Of a stretch of 61,309 bases of DNA, positions 35,569-44,531 are shown one piece after another. The translations under genes were made by a program, and so were the position numbers. The stretch covers positions 1-61,309 of the forward strand of contig CANGXP010000006.1 of NCBI GenBank assembly GCA_947457935.1, given 5' to 3'. Within the stretch, counting starts at the first letter, position 1. Every line of letters starts with the position of its first letter. This stretch comes from Alphaproteobacteria bacterium (lineage in GTDB: Bacteria; Pseudomonadota; Alphaproteobacteria; JAJTHO01; CANGXP01). The notes under the pieces were generated by a model. It worked only from the letters and a program-made list of their open reading frames with translations, was not told the DNA's origin and did not search any database.

Positions 35569-36243
35569 TTATTCTGACGAAGCAGGAGAAAGCTTGGTAA
35601 ATTGCACCATCAAGCCATTTGCCAATTCATTTTGAATTGTTTGCACGGTGTTGAAAGTTTTGCTTTCCCCCGGGCTTAATGTTGTGCCCTTTGTTTCAGA
35701 AAGCCATTGTAACAACGGGCGTTTTGCTGTGTCTTGCACTGTTAGTAAAACATTCGGCACGGCGCGTTGTTGTGCTGTGTTATTAAGAATATTTCCTGAA
35801 ACAAGCAGGGACGTGCCGCTGGGTTGTTTATAAATTTTCACGTCAACATTAACGAACGTCAAGCCTTCTCCTACAGGGGGGACGGGCAGTCCAAGGCTAG
35901 AGAATAGGCGCGCAGACGGAGTCCATGCATCAACAACTTTTTCGCGTAAACCAATAAGAGTAAGGAGGAGCAGAAGAGCGATGACGACGGAACTTATTGC
36001 CGCGATTGCTAAATACGGACGCTGTTTTTTCTGCACTTTAAATGCAGGAACATTCGAGAAAGCAGGAATGTCAGGAATAACTTGGGGGCGGGGCGTTATT
36101 TCAATATCTTGCTCTTCTGCACTGGCGGGTTCTTGATGCCATGTATGCCCGCACCGCGCACACTTAACCTTCCGTCCCGAAGCGGGAATGGAGGCGGCCT
36201 GCACAACGTAGCGCGTTGAACATTGAGAGCACTGTAAAATCAT
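35569..36243 (-). CDS. MJ0042-type zinc ribbon/DUF3426 membrane protein
   Basis: 224-aa protein. The N-terminal zinc finger has the four cysteines C5, C8, C28 and C31 in the MJ0042 pattern (LQCSQCSTRYVV and KVKCARCGHTWHQ). One membrane helix lies at about 77-98 and a DUF3426-like extracytoplasmic domain at 130-220. The cytosolic metal-binding head with a periplasmic tail is conserved in alphaproteobacteria, often next to division genes; its function is not known. It lies 38 bp upstream of the lyase gene in the same direction. Confidence 0.85.
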   Translation of the reverse strand: MILQCSQCSTRYVVQAASIPASGRKVKCARCGHTWHQEPASAEEQDIEITPRPQVIPDIPAFSNVPAFKVQKKQRPYLAIAAISSVVIALLLLLTLIGLREKVVDAWTPSARLFSSLGLPVPPVGEGLTFVNVDVKIYKQPSGTSLLVSGNILNNTAQQRAVPNVLLTVQDTAKRPLLQWLSETKGTTLSPGESKTFNTVQTIQNELANGLMVQFTKLSPASSE

Positions 36244-36328
36244 TTGGGTTGTATACGGGTTTTAGGTTAGTCTGGCAAGGATTAGGCTATGGTTTACTAA
36301 GAGAATTATGTACGATGATACAAAAAGA

Positions 36329-36359
36329 CCCTGTTTCTTATGAAGGAAACAGGGGCTTT
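36329..36359 (-). terminator. Intrinsic terminator after the DUF465 gene
   Basis: The perfect stem CCCTGTTTC/GAAACAGGG (36329-36337 and 36346-36354) has an 8-nt loop. On the minus strand it is followed by TCTTTTTG, so it ends the transcript of the DUF465 gene before the DUF3426 gene. A TTTT run on the plus side makes it weakly bidirectional. Confidence 0.75.
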
Positions 36360-36391
36360 TCACAAACAAACAACAAACAAAAAAGGAATTT

Positions 36392-36565
36392 TTATGCAGC
36401 TTCTAACGTGTCGTATTCCATGATTTCATCGCGTAGCAGTAATTTTTGCTTCTTCAGCATACGTATGAGAACTTCATTGCGATAGGGGCGATTCTCTTCG
36501 ATTTCAATCTGCGTATCGATAGAGGTGTGCTTCTCTTGAAGGCTTTTGAGTCTTGCAGTGTACAT
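36392..36565 (-). CDS. DUF465 (YdcH-like) small protein
   Basis: 57-aa protein, MYTARLKSLQEKHTSID at the start and ending MEYDTLEAA. The pattern of a coiled-coil hairpin with LQEKHTSIDTQI, the RPYRNEVLIRMLKKQKLLLRDEI turn (core MLKKQKLLLRDEI) and the conserved arginine-proline in the loop is that of DUF465, a family of small cytosolic proteins common in alphaproteobacteria with no established function. The start is the only in-frame ATG, and the terminator at 36329-36359 follows. Confidence 0.82.
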   Translation of the reverse strand: MYTARLKSLQEKHTSIDTQIEIEENRPYRNEVLIRMLKKQKLLLRDEIMEYDTLEAA

Positions 36566-36891
36566 AATCAATGTCCTTAAACAAAGGTGATTAAAACAAC
36601 CCCATAAAACAGACTGCTTGTCTCATTCAGTAGGGTACTCATATCTGCGCAAATACTTTATCAACATAAACCATCAAAAAGTAAAAAGCAAGCTCTTTTT
36701 CATAAAAAAGTAATAATCGTTATAAAACAGTTAATTGCGTGTGAAATTGTGACTTTTGTGCCACAAACGTGTTATTGCCACGATTCACAACTAATAGGTG
36801 TATTTCGTTTACGATTTTTTAAGGGGATACCATCTATGGTTGCATTGCTTGTAATTCTAGTTTTTAGAAATTCATCAGCAGAGAAAACAGT
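36566..36891. other. 326-bp gap with divergent promoters, no gene seen
   Basis: The AT-rich region lies between the DUF465 gene (minus) and the first MCP gene (plus). It holds an AAAAAG-caag-CTCTTTTT imperfect hairpin near 36679-36696 and several TATAAT-like hexamers, none with a convincing -35. A 22-codon ORF from the ATG at 36836 overlaps the MCP start out of frame and has no support beyond being open. I see no RNA gene or riboswitch. Confidence 0.5.
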
Positions 36892-38385
36892 ATGCCACAC
36901 ATAACCGTTCGTAAAAAATTATTTCTCATCAATGTATTGGCCGCTTTGGGCTTGAGCAGCTTATTTGGTATTCAATACCATAATTCTCAAGATACGTTGG
37001 TGCGTATCGCACAAGTGGAAACGCTACAAAATAATGTAGAAATATTAAATTTGCTGAAGAGCACGGTGAAAGAGCTGAATCTTGACGGCATGGATATTAT
37101 TGTCGATAGAGCAGACGGCGTTGTGATGCCAGAGAGAACACAAGCAATTACGGATAAAATAGACGTATTGTTTGCAAAGAAAAAGGAATTAGAGGCGGTT
37201 GCAAACGGCGCGGAACAAGCGGCGGCTATAACGCTTTTCAACATACAAGCGGCGGTTCTGCAAAAACTTTTGCAAGAAGATCTGCCCAACGCTGTTGTGG
37301 CGCAGGGCAAAGAACAAGGGGCACAAATATTTGCCGTGCTTGATGATAAAATTGATAACACTGTTACAGCGATGGCGGATGTTCTCGCGCCCCTCATTGT
37401 GAGTGCACAAAATGATATACACACCTATTTTACAGCAACGAGAAACAAGGCAAATGCCGTGTTGTTATGGTCAACAGGTGTGTTTTGTTTGATGCTGGTG
37501 GGGAAATTTTTGCTGTTGCATTTTATTGGTGTCAGTATTGTTAAGGGTATCAACAGATTGATACATCGGTTTGAACAACAGGCGGTGAACGTCTTTGGCG
37601 AATTATCAAATACGTCTGAAAAAATGAGTACCACCGCACAGATACTTAACCAGAGTGCAAGCCAAACATCGCTGCAATCCGCAACATTGTTTTCAACCGC
37701 CGAGGTAACCCACAATAATATGCATAACGTGGCGGCTGCCTCTGAAGAATTATATAGCACAACGGATGAAATTAAGCGCGTGATTGTTGAATCTGTAAGC
37801 ATTGCACGTGAAGCGATGGTGCAAGCGGAGACAACCACAGAGACAATGCACAAAATGTCGGTTTCCGCCAATGAAGTGAAAGAGGTGCTCGCGCTGATTT
37901 CTGCGATTGCAGAGAAAACAAATCTTCTTGCATTAAATGCCAGCATTGAAGCGATGCGTGCGGGGGATTTGGGTAAGGGCTTTTCCGTTGTTGCTAGTGA
38001 AGTAAAAAGTCTAGCAACGCAAACAGCGAATGCAACGCGTACTATTACAGATAAAGTTTATGACATTCAGTCGATTAGTAGCACGGCAGTAACCGCCATT
38101 AACGACATTCAAGCAACCATTAATAAAATAAACGATATTGCTTCGGTTATTTCTGCCGCCGTAGAAGAGCAGGGCGCTTCAACGCAAGAGATTGCGCGAA
38201 ATTGTAATGAAGTGGCAGCGGGATCGAAAGTTATTACGGAAAATATCAATGCATTGCAGGGCGTTGCGGGAGAGTCAAACGCCGCATCTGAGGGTGTATT
38301 GAGTGCTGTGTCAATACTGGAAGAGCAAACAAATCGTATGAAAATGAGTATTGATGCGTTTGTGAAAGGGTTGCGGGCAGCATAA
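36892..38385 (+). CDS. Methyl-accepting chemotaxis protein (transmembrane)
   Basis: 497-aa receptor. The first membrane helix is at about 10-26, followed by a helical periplasmic sensor of about 160 residues and a second membrane helix at about 187-212. The cytoplasmic signalling domain has the hairpin tip [24 protein letters not shown], the segment that binds CheW and CheA. A HAMP linker is not obvious. The sensor resembles simple four-helix bundles and its ligand is unknown. There is no C-terminal WxxF-type tether. It sits 79 bp upstream of the chemotaxis operon and may be transcribed separately. Confidence 0.93.
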   Translation: MPHITVRKKLFLINVLAALGLSSLFGIQYHNSQDTLVRIAQVETLQNNVEILNLLKSTVKELNLDGMDIIVDRADGVVMPERTQAITDKIDVLFAKKKELEAVANGAEQAAAITLFNIQAAVLQKLLQEDLPNAVVAQGKEQGAQIFAVLDDKIDNTVTAMADVLAPLIVSAQNDIHTYFTATRNKANAVLLWSTGVFCLMLVGKFLLLHFIGVSIVKGINRLIHRFEQQAVNVFGELSNTSEKMSTTAQILNQSASQTSLQSATLFSTAEVTHNNMHNVAAASEELYSTTDEIKRVIVESVSIAREAMVQAETTTETMHKMSVSANEVKEVLALISAIAEKTNLLALNASIEAMRAGDLGKGFSVVASEVKSLATQTANATRTITDKVYDIQSISSTAVTAINDIQATINKINDIASVISAAVEEQGASTQEIARNCNEVAAGSKVITENINALQGVAGESNAASEGVLSAVSILEEQTNRMKMSIDAFVKGLRAA

Positions 38386-38402
38386 AATGTATTTTTTTTC
38401 AT

Positions 38403-38414
38403 GGTGTTAACACC
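38403..38414. promoter_or_regulatory. Palindrome before the chemotaxis operon
   Basis: GGTGTTAACACC is a perfect 12-bp palindrome between the MCP stop and the first operon gene, about 50 bp before its ATG. TATAAAT follows at about 38435-38441. It could be an operator or a small terminator stem; it has no U-tract. Confidence 0.4.
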
Positions 38415-38464
38415 TCCTTAAAAAAATTTCGGTATAAATAACACCCATAAGTTGCAGCGAGATT

Positions 38465-38725
38465 ATGACCATACATTCAACCATAACACTACCCTCAACA
38501 TTAACGATTGAAAACGTCATGACGTTAACAGCGTTACTGCGGGATGCAAACGTACACGGAGACCCCTCTGTATCATGCGACGCAAGCAGCGTTGAGCTAA
38601 TGACGACGCCTGCAGCACAAGCATTGCTGGCGTGTCATAAAAATACCCCGCTTCAATTTGATAACCCTAGTCCCGCTTTCACCGCAACCTTGGCTGCGTT
38701 GGGCATGACCACCGCTTTTGCATAA
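38465..38725 (+). CDS. STAS-like small protein of the chemotaxis operon
   Basis: 86-aa soluble protein. The pattern of a beta strand (ITLPSTLTIENVMTLTALLRD), a second strand (SVSCDASSVELMTTPAAQALLACHK) and a terminal helix fits a small STAS fold of the kind that opens many alphaproteobacterial che operons. The usual DSSGL motif is replaced by ELMTTPAAQ, and Thr or Ser there could still be a phosphorylation site. It ends 13 bp before cheY. Confidence 0.7.
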   Translation: MTIHSTITLPSTLTIENVMTLTALLRDANVHGDPSVSCDASSVELMTTPAAQALLACHKNTPLQFDNPSPAFTATLAALGMTTAFA

Positions 38726-38738
38726 CGGAGAATACACC

Positions 38739-39107
38739 ATGGCAAAAAAAGCACTCACCGTTGACGATTCACGCACCATGCGCGAGATGGTTTCCTTCAC
38801 CCTAAAAGGGGCGGGCTATGAGGTCGTAGAGGCCGAAGATGGCAAAGATGCCCTTGTTAAAATCGCCGCCAATAAAGTGGATGTGGTGATCACCGATTTG
38901 AACATGCCCAACATGAATGGGTTTGAGCTGATTCGTGCATTGCGGGCTGATAGTAATTATAAATTTACGCCCATTTTGATGCTGACCACCGAAGGCGATG
39001 GCAGCAAAAAAGAAGAAGGCAAAGCGGCGGGTGCAACAGGCTGGATTGTCAAGCCATTTAACCCAGAAAAATTGGTTGAAGTGGTTAAAAAGGTTTGCCC
39101 ATGCTAA
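38739..39107 (+). CDS. cheY: Chemotaxis response regulator CheY
   Basis: 122-aa receiver domain with no output domain: TVDDSRTMREMVSFTLKGAG at the start, the phosphoacceptor aspartate in VVITDLNMPNMNG, the switch threonine in MLTTEGDG, and the lysine in GWIVKPFNPEKL. This is the diffusible signal to the flagellar switch. The ATG at 38739 has GGAG eight bases upstream; an upstream reading would overlap the STAS gene. Confidence 0.97.
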   Translation: MAKKALTVDDSRTMREMVSFTLKGAGYEVVEAEDGKDALVKIAANKVDVVITDLNMPNMNGFELIRALRADSNYKFTPILMLTTEGDGSKKEEGKAAGATGWIVKPFNPEKLVEVVKKVCPC

Positions 39108-39271
39108 GTGCAACATCCCTCAACCCCACCACAAAAAATATCCCCATTTTAGGATGGATTGGTCAGTTGTGGGCAGATGACACGCTGGAAACGCTTGCGG
39201 AAATTACGCAACCGCTTTCGTTGCCGTTGCCAAGATTCTTGAGGGAGGTGTTCCATGACAACGAACACTGA
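39101..39271 (+). CDS. Small 56-aa ORF between cheY and cheA
   Basis: The ATG overlaps the end of cheY by 7 bp, and the stop lies 14 bp inside cheA, so the ORF exactly fills the cheY-cheA gap. The product begins MLSATSLNPTTKNI, has the central segment WIGQLWADDTLETLAEI, and ends VFHDNEH. It has no family I recognise. The double overlap favours translation; otherwise the gap of 147 bp would be unusually long for this operon. Confidence 0.5.
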   Translation: MLSATSLNPTTKNIPILGWIGQLWADDTLETLAEITQPLSLPLPRFLREVFHDNEH

Positions 39272-41264
39272 TCTTGAACGCTTCAAACAAAGCTACATCA
39301 ACGAAAGCCTTGAATTGCTGGCGGAGATGGAAGAGCGGTTGTTGGATCTAGATCCTGAAACAGCCGATAACGAACAACTGAATGCGATTTTTCGCTGTGC
39401 CCATTCCATTAAAGGCGGGTCGGGCGCGTTTGGCTTAACCTATATCACCAATTTCACCCACGTGCTGGAAGCGTTATTAGATGCGATGCGCGAAGGCAAA
39501 GTTTTGCCAACACGGGATGCTGTCGATATTTTGCTCAAAGCAACAGACATTGTGCATCAGATGGTGCGTGCCGCGCAAGAGGGCACAACGCCCGCTACAA
39601 ACTTAGGCAAGGATATTTTAGAAAAACTGCAACAGTATGCCAGTCATACCCCCACCACAGAAACGGCTGCTTACGGTCTTTTTGACGACACCCCTGTTAC
39701 GGGAAACGCTGACCATACAACGTATTCTATTGTTTTTGCACCACACCTCAACCTGTTTGCTACAGGCAATGAACCGCTGTTGTTGCTGCAAGAGCTCGCA
39801 AAATTGGGTGATGCCACCATTGTTGCAGACACAACAAAAGTACCGAACTTAGACGCCCTTGATCCTGAGCAATGTTACTTGTCATGGAACATCACCCTTG
39901 TGACAGACAAATCCGTTGCCGCTATTAAAGAGGTGTTTGAGTTTGTTGAAGATGCGTGTGATCTGAGCGTTACAGCACAAGAAAAAGAAATACGTGTCGC
40001 TCGTGCGCCTACTGTAGACACGCAGAGCACAACAGAAACAGTCGTTAAAAAAGACGCGCAAAATGAGGCTAAAACCCCCGCCAGCGGCACCATTCGCGTT
40101 GACTTAGAAAAAGTTGATAAGCTCGTCAACATGGTGGGCGAATTGGTGATCACCGAGGCGATGGTGCGGATGCAAACGCGCACGCTGCCACAAGAACAAT
40201 TCTCTGATTTATTGCGCGGCGTTGATGCCCTTGCGCACCACATGCGGGAACTGCAAGAGGTGGTGATGTCCGTGCGGATGCAGCCTGTCAAATCTATTTT
40301 CTCCCGCTTGCCGCGTATTGTGCGCGATATTTCTACACAGCTTGGCAAAGACATTCGCCTTGTGGTTTCAGGCGAAAGCACCGAGGTGGACAAAACAGTG
40401 ATCGAACAGTTGGGCGATCCCCTTACCCATATGATTCGTAACTCGGCAGATCATGGGATTGAAACCCCCGAAAAACGTCTTGCTGCAGGCAAACCTGCAC
40501 AAGGCACGATTCATCTTTCGGCGGAACATCGCGGCGGACGGATTGTCATTGAAATTAGCGATGATGGCGCAGGCATTAACCGCGAGAAAGTGCTAAAAAA
40601 AGCCTTGGAAAAGGGCTTGGTTGCGGGCGATGGCAGTAGTCTCTCCCCCCAAGAAATTGACAACTTAATTTTCCATGCAGGATTTTCAACCGCTGATGTT
40701 GTCTCCAACATTTCAGGGCGTGGCGTGGGCATGGATGTGGTACGCCGCAACATTGAAGGCATGGGCGGGTTGGTGCAGGTGGTCAATCGCCCGTCACAAG
40801 GCTCAACTTTTACGGTCTCCCTGCCTTTAACGCTCGCTATTCTTGATGGCATGATTGTGCGGGTGGGCAATGAAAATTATATCATCCCGATTACGAGTAT
40901 TATTGAGACGCTCCGCCCGAAACAGGGCGAAGTGCGGCACGTTGAGGGGCACAAGGATGTGCTGAACGTGCGGGGGGAATTTATCCCCGTTATTTATCTC
41001 TATCAACTTTTCGGCATTCAAAATGCGGAGGCTGAACCCAGCCGTGCGCTGATTGTATTGGTGGAAAGCCGCAAAGGCAAAATGGGCATCGTGGTTGATG
41101 AATTGGTGGGACAACAACAAGTTGTCATCAAAAGTTTATCCGCGAACGCTGACCCTGTGGAGGGCATTTCAGGCGCAACCATTTTGGGTGATGGGAAAGT
41201 GTCCCTCATCTTGGAAGTGAATGATTTGCAGGGATTGGTGGGAAGAGAACAGAAGGCAGCATAA
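39255..41264 (+). CDS. cheA: Chemotaxis histidine kinase CheA
   Basis: 669 aa with the full set of CheA domains. P1 has the phosphorylated H50 in FRCAHSIKGGSGAFG. A middle region of about 160-260 is P2-like. P3 dimerisation covers about 280-345 (IRVDLEKVDKLVNMVGELVITEA). The P4 ATPase has its N box in HMIRNSADHGIETP, ISDDGAGINREKV, and GRGVGMDVVRRNIEGMGG. P5 at the C terminus (about 525-660) is CheW-like. It donates phosphate to CheY and CheB, and possibly to the REC-containing protein at 49499. Confidence 0.98.
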   Translation: MTTNTDLERFKQSYINESLELLAEMEERLLDLDPETADNEQLNAIFRCAHSIKGGSGAFGLTYITNFTHVLEALLDAMREGKVLPTRDAVDILLKATDIVHQMVRAAQEGTTPATNLGKDILEKLQQYASHTPTTETAAYGLFDDTPVTGNADHTTYSIVFAPHLNLFATGNEPLLLLQELAKLGDATIVADTTKVPNLDALDPEQCYLSWNITLVTDKSVAAIKEVFEFVEDACDLSVTAQEKEIRVARAPTVDTQSTTETVVKKDAQNEAKTPASGTIRVDLEKVDKLVNMVGELVITEAMVRMQTRTLPQEQFSDLLRGVDALAHHMRELQEVVMSVRMQPVKSIFSRLPRIVRDISTQLGKDIRLVVSGESTEVDKTVIEQLGDPLTHMIRNSADHGIETPEKRLAAGKPAQGTIHLSAEHRGGRIVIEISDDGAGINREKVLKKALEKGLVAGDGSSLSPQEIDNLIFHAGFSTADVVSNISGRGVGMDVVRRNIEGMGGLVQVVNRPSQGSTFTVSLPLTLAILDGMIVRVGNENYIIPITSIIETLRPKQGEVRHVEGHKDVLNVRGEFIPVIYLYQLFGIQNAEAEPSRALIVLVESRKGKMGIVVDELVGQQQVVIKSLSANADPVEGISGATILGDGKVSLILEVNDLQGLVGREQKAA

Positions 41265-41282
41265 CAGGTACGGGTTTTGGGT

Positions 41283-41336
41283 GTTGGGTATCGGCAAGAA
41301 TGTCCGTATCCCCACACCCGAACCCCGATACCCAAC
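41283..41336. repeat. Inverted repeat between cheA and cheW
   Basis: GTTGGGTATCGG (41283-41294) and CCGATACCCAAC (41325-41336) are perfect inverted arms that fill most of the 89-bp gap. The loop carries CGGCAAGAATGTCCG, and the general pattern resembles the stem at 44269-44304, so both seem to be members of one dispersed hairpin family. The operon evidently tolerates it, and it could reduce or protect the downstream message. Confidence 0.7.
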
Positions 41337-41353
41337 TATAAGGAGTACGAACA

Positions 41354-41866
41354 ATGACCGATACTTACGACAAAAACCGTGCTGATGGCACGCAAACCAT
41401 CGAGAACGCAGGGATTCCCCAAGAATTCTTGAGCTTCACGGTGGGCGACGCAGAATATGGCGTGGATATTATGATTGTCCGCGAGATTAAAGGCTGGACG
41501 GAGGTAACGCGCCTACCAAACTCGGTGGAGTATATGCGCGGCGTGATGAACCTGCGCGGGCTGATTATCCCCATTTTTGACTTAAGAGCGCGCTTTAACC
41601 AAGGCATGACAGAAGCACACGCAAAAAACGTGGTGATTATCATGGCCGTGGGCGAACGCAATATCGGGCTGTTGGTTGACACGGTTTCCGACATTCTGAC
41701 CGTCAACAACGATGACATCAAGCCCGCTCCCGAGACAGAAACAGCAAACGATGCCGACTATATCAACGGGTTAATCTCGCTGGAAAATCGCATGGTGGTG
41801 CTGCTCAATATCGAGAATTTGTTTGAAACGAAAATCATCGAAAGAAGTATCGCTGAAGCCGCCTAA
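41354..41866 (+). CDS. cheW: Chemotaxis coupling protein CheW
   Basis: 170-aa adaptor that links receptors to CheA. Motifs include FTVGDAEYGVDIMIVREIKGW, LPNSVEYMRGVMNLRGLIIPIFDLRARF (core YMRGVMNLRG) and a C-terminal YINGLISLENRMVVLLNIENLF. AAGGAG stands before the ATG. It is separated from cheA by the hairpin repeat and followed 40 bp later by a receptor gene. Confidence 0.97.
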   Translation: MTDTYDKNRADGTQTIENAGIPQEFLSFTVGDAEYGVDIMIVREIKGWTEVTRLPNSVEYMRGVMNLRGLIIPIFDLRARFNQGMTEAHAKNVVIIMAVGERNIGLLVDTVSDILTVNNDDIKPAPETETANDADYINGLISLENRMVVLLNIENLFETKIIERSIAEAA

Positions 41867-41906
41867 CCCTCTCTCATACATAAATTAAAACTTAAGGAGT
41901 TCTATC

Positions 41907-44249
41907 ATGTCTAAACTACCTATTCGCGTCAAATTGACCGCACTTTTTCTCGCCTTTGGCATGTTGCCATTGATAGCGTTTATGCCAGTTCTTTTTGGCA
42001 AATTGAATCACATTAAGGAAACCATCACGATTGAAAAACAGGAAGTCACAGCGCGTGAAGCAATCGTGTTACAGGATTTAAAGGAATTAAAAGAAATGCT
42101 TTGGCAAGACGTTGCAATTTCTGCCCTTGTAATTACAGGTTTGGGGATTATCATCGGTGGTTTTGCCGCAAGACCGTTACGTAAAGCAACGCTTGCCGCA
42201 CAAAAACTTGCTACGGGTGATTACTTAGTAGATGTTGGAAATCCTAAACGGGGAGATGAATTTGGAGACGTTTCGCGTGCTCTTAAAGATCTCTCGTTAG
42301 CTGTTGAAAAGAGTGTGCGTCTTGAAACAATGATTACCAGCTTATCTACGCCTGTGATGATGTGTGACAAAGATTTTAACATCACCTACGCGAACGATAT
42401 TTCTATTGCAACGCTTCGTACGCTAGAAAAACTGTTGCCTGTGAAAGCCGATAACATTGTTGGTGCTAATATTGATATTTTCCACAAAACACCTAGTCAC
42501 CAACGCGGTATGCTGCAAAGTATGAAATTGCCCCACAAGGCAGAATTTATGATTGGGGATGAGTGGTTATCGCTTACTGCTAACCCATTGCCAAGCCGTG
42601 ATGGCAGTTTCCAAGGGTCGTACGTGGATTGGAATGTGGTAACAGAACGCAAACGTGCGGATGAACAAAACACCGATTACGCAGGAAAAATGGCGGCAAT
42701 CAGCAAAACCCAAGCCGTGATTGAATTCAACATGGATGGCAGCATCATCACCGCTAACGAGAATTTCTTGCAAGCGATGATGTACAACTCTTTGGATGAA
42801 ATCAAAGGCAAACACCACAGCATGTTCGCAGATGCAGCCTACCGTGCAAGCCCCGACTATAAAGCATTCTGGGAATCCTTAAACCGTGGTGAAGCCAACA
42901 ACGGCGAATTCAAACGCATCAAGAAAAACGGGGAGGTCATCTGGTTACAAGCCATTTATAACCCGATTGCGGATGCGAACGGTAAGTTTGTGAAAGTCGT
43001 GAAATACGCAAGCGACATTAGCAAGCAAAAACTCGCCATCGAAGAAATCAACAACCTGATTGCCGGTGTGATCAAAGGCGATCTCTCTAACCGCATTAAC
43101 ACAGCGCCTTTCGAAGGTTTCTATCGCGATATGACAGACAGCATGAACAAGCTGATGGAAAGTGTTGATGCGCCTGTAAGTGCAGCCGTGGATGTTTTAA
43201 ATAGCCTGTCAGAAGGGGATTTAACACGCAGCATGGCGGGTGAGTATCAAGGTGCCTTCAATGAAATGCAAACCGCTCTGAACGGTACTATTGAGAAACT
43301 GTTTGGGATGGTGAAGCAGATTATCAAAGCGGCGCAAGCCGTGAATTCTGCCGCTACAGAAATTTCTTCTGGCAGCACAGACTTATCACAACGCACAGAA
43401 GAGCAAGCCTCTTCTTTGGAAGAAACAGCGGCATCGATGGAAGAAATCACGGGTACGGTGAAGCAAAACTCACAAAATGCCTCAACAGCAAACGAGTTGT
43501 CTGGTAAAGCCAGCGCCGTTGCCGCAGAAGGCGGACGTGTGGTGGATGAAGCGGTGAGTGCGATGGGCAGCATTGAACGCTCATCACAAAAAATCTCTGA
43601 CATCATCGGCGTGATTGATGAAATCGCGTTCCAAACCAACCTTCTTGCACTGAACGCGGCTGTTGAAGCAGCGCGTGCAGGCGAAGTGGGCAAAGGTTTT
43701 GCGGTGGTAGCTTCAGAAGTACGCTCTCTTGCAGGTCGTTCGGCTTCCGCTTCTAAAGAGATTAAAGCCCTCATCAGTGAAAGTGCGCAACAAGTAAAAA
43801 CAGGGGCGCAACTGGTTAACCAATCGGGTGAAAGCCTGAAAGGGATTGTCGATTCCGTGAAGCAAGTCACCAACATTGTTGCGGAAATTGCGTCAGCCAG
43901 CGCAGAACAGGCAACGGGAATTGATGAAATCAACACCGCCATTACGCAAATGGATGAAGTAACCCAGCAAAACGCAGCTTTGGTGGAAGAAAACACCGCC
44001 GCTGCACAATCCATGGTGGAACAAGCACAAGAGCTAGAACGCCTCATGAGCTTCTTCACCATTGAGGAAGGCAATGAGCGCAACAGCGCGTTCACGCCAA
44101 AAGCTGTGGTGAAAAGCAAGCCAGCACTCGTGCAAAAGGCGGCGAATACATCCAGCAATCGCCCTGTTAAGGCACCTGCCAAACCTGCGAAAAAGGTTGC
44201 AAGCGGTGGTGGCCGTGGTGGGTATGATGCAGGGTGGGAGGAGTTCTAA
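41907..44249 (+). CDS. PAS-containing methyl-accepting chemotaxis protein
   Basis: 780-aa receptor. Two N-terminal membrane helices (about 8-30 and 65-88) have a loop too short for a periplasmic sensor. HAMP-like and two PAS domains follow (about 130-250 and 262-375; NADIA-type segments such as [21 protein letters not shown] and [17 protein letters not shown]). A long MCP domain has the tip [24 protein letters not shown]. The C terminus ends GWEEF, close to the NWETF tether for CheR/CheB docking. The sensor is therefore probably internal (redox or light via PAS cofactors); the first PAS lacks obvious heme or flavin markers. It is the principal receptor encoded inside the operon. Confidence 0.95.
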   Translation: MSKLPIRVKLTALFLAFGMLPLIAFMPVLFGKLNHIKETITIEKQEVTAREAIVLQDLKELKEMLWQDVAISALVITGLGIIIGGFAARPLRKATLAAQKLATGDYLVDVGNPKRGDEFGDVSRALKDLSLAVEKSVRLETMITSLSTPVMMCDKDFNITYANDISIATLRTLEKLLPVKADNIVGANIDIFHKTPSHQRGMLQSMKLPHKAEFMIGDEWLSLTANPLPSRDGSFQGSYVDWNVVTERKRADEQNTDYAGKMAAISKTQAVIEFNMDGSIITANENFLQAMMYNSLDEIKGKHHSMFADAAYRASPDYKAFWESLNRGEANNGEFKRIKKNGEVIWLQAIYNPIADANGKFVKVVKYASDISKQKLAIEEINNLIAGVIKGDLSNRINTAPFEGFYRDMTDSMNKLMESVDAPVSAAVDVLNSLSEGDLTRSMAGEYQGAFNEMQTALNGTIEKLFGMVKQIIKAAQAVNSAATEISSGSTDLSQRTEEQASSLEETAASMEEITGTVKQNSQNASTANELSGKASAVAAEGGRVVDEAVSAMGSIERSSQKISDIIGVIDEIAFQTNLLALNAAVEAARAGEVGKGFAVVASEVRSLAGRSASASKEIKALISESAQQVKTGAQLVNQSGESLKGIVDSVKQVTNIVAEIASASAEQATGIDEINTAITQMDEVTQQNAALVEENTAAAQSMVEQAQELERLMSFFTIEEGNERNSAFTPKAVVKSKPALVQKAANTSSNRPVKAPAKPAKKVASGGGRGGYDAGWEEF

Positions 44250-44268
44250 GAACGGGTAACGAGGATGG

Positions 44269-44304
44269 GGTTTCAGGTGTCGGCAGCAATGCATACCTGA
44301 AACC
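44269..44304. repeat. Hairpin after the PAS-MCP gene
   Basis: GGTTTCAGGT (44269-44278) and ACCTGAAACC (44295-44304) are perfect inverted arms. The loop GTCGGCAGCAATGCAT shares CGGCA-x-x-AATG with the hairpin at 41283-41336. No U-tract follows, so it is a dispersed hairpin and not a clear terminator. Confidence 0.65.
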
Positions 44305-44369
44305 TCACCTGTCCCCATACCCTAGCCCCGTCAGGGCTGTTAATTTCTGATGGAACTGCCGAAATTAAG

Positions 44370-44454
44370 TCTGGATACCAGCTTTCGCTGGTAATACCCA
44401 CCACAGGCAGTCGCCACGAGAGTAGCGAATTACCAGCGAAAGCTGGTATCCAGA
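44370..44454. repeat. Perfect 26-bp inverted repeat between the PAS-MCP gene and cheR
   Basis: The arms 44370-44395 (TCTGGATACCAGC... start) and 44429-44454 are perfect reverse complements of 26 bases with a 33-base spacer, in the 282-bp gap between the receptor and cheR. Each arm itself contains the smaller palindrome ACCAGC-TTTC-GCTGGT. It belongs to the GGTATCCAG/CTGGATACC type of dispersed repeat. The gap has no gene. Confidence 0.85.
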
Positions 44455-44531
44455 ACAGGGAATATCACAGGTGAGATATTATCTTTTTGAGAAATTAACC
44501 GCCCTACTAAACCCGTAACCTGAAAAATTGT

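Noticed and set aside
36836-36904. 22-codon leader peptide ahead of the first MCP
   Set aside because: It overlaps the MCP start in another frame and has no ribosome site or codon pattern that would suggest attenuation.
43247-44182. 311-codon minus-strand ORF antisense to the PAS-MCP signalling domain
   Set aside because: Composition is Ser/Ala/Thr-rich as expected from the reverse of MCP helices; no ribosome site or homology pattern.
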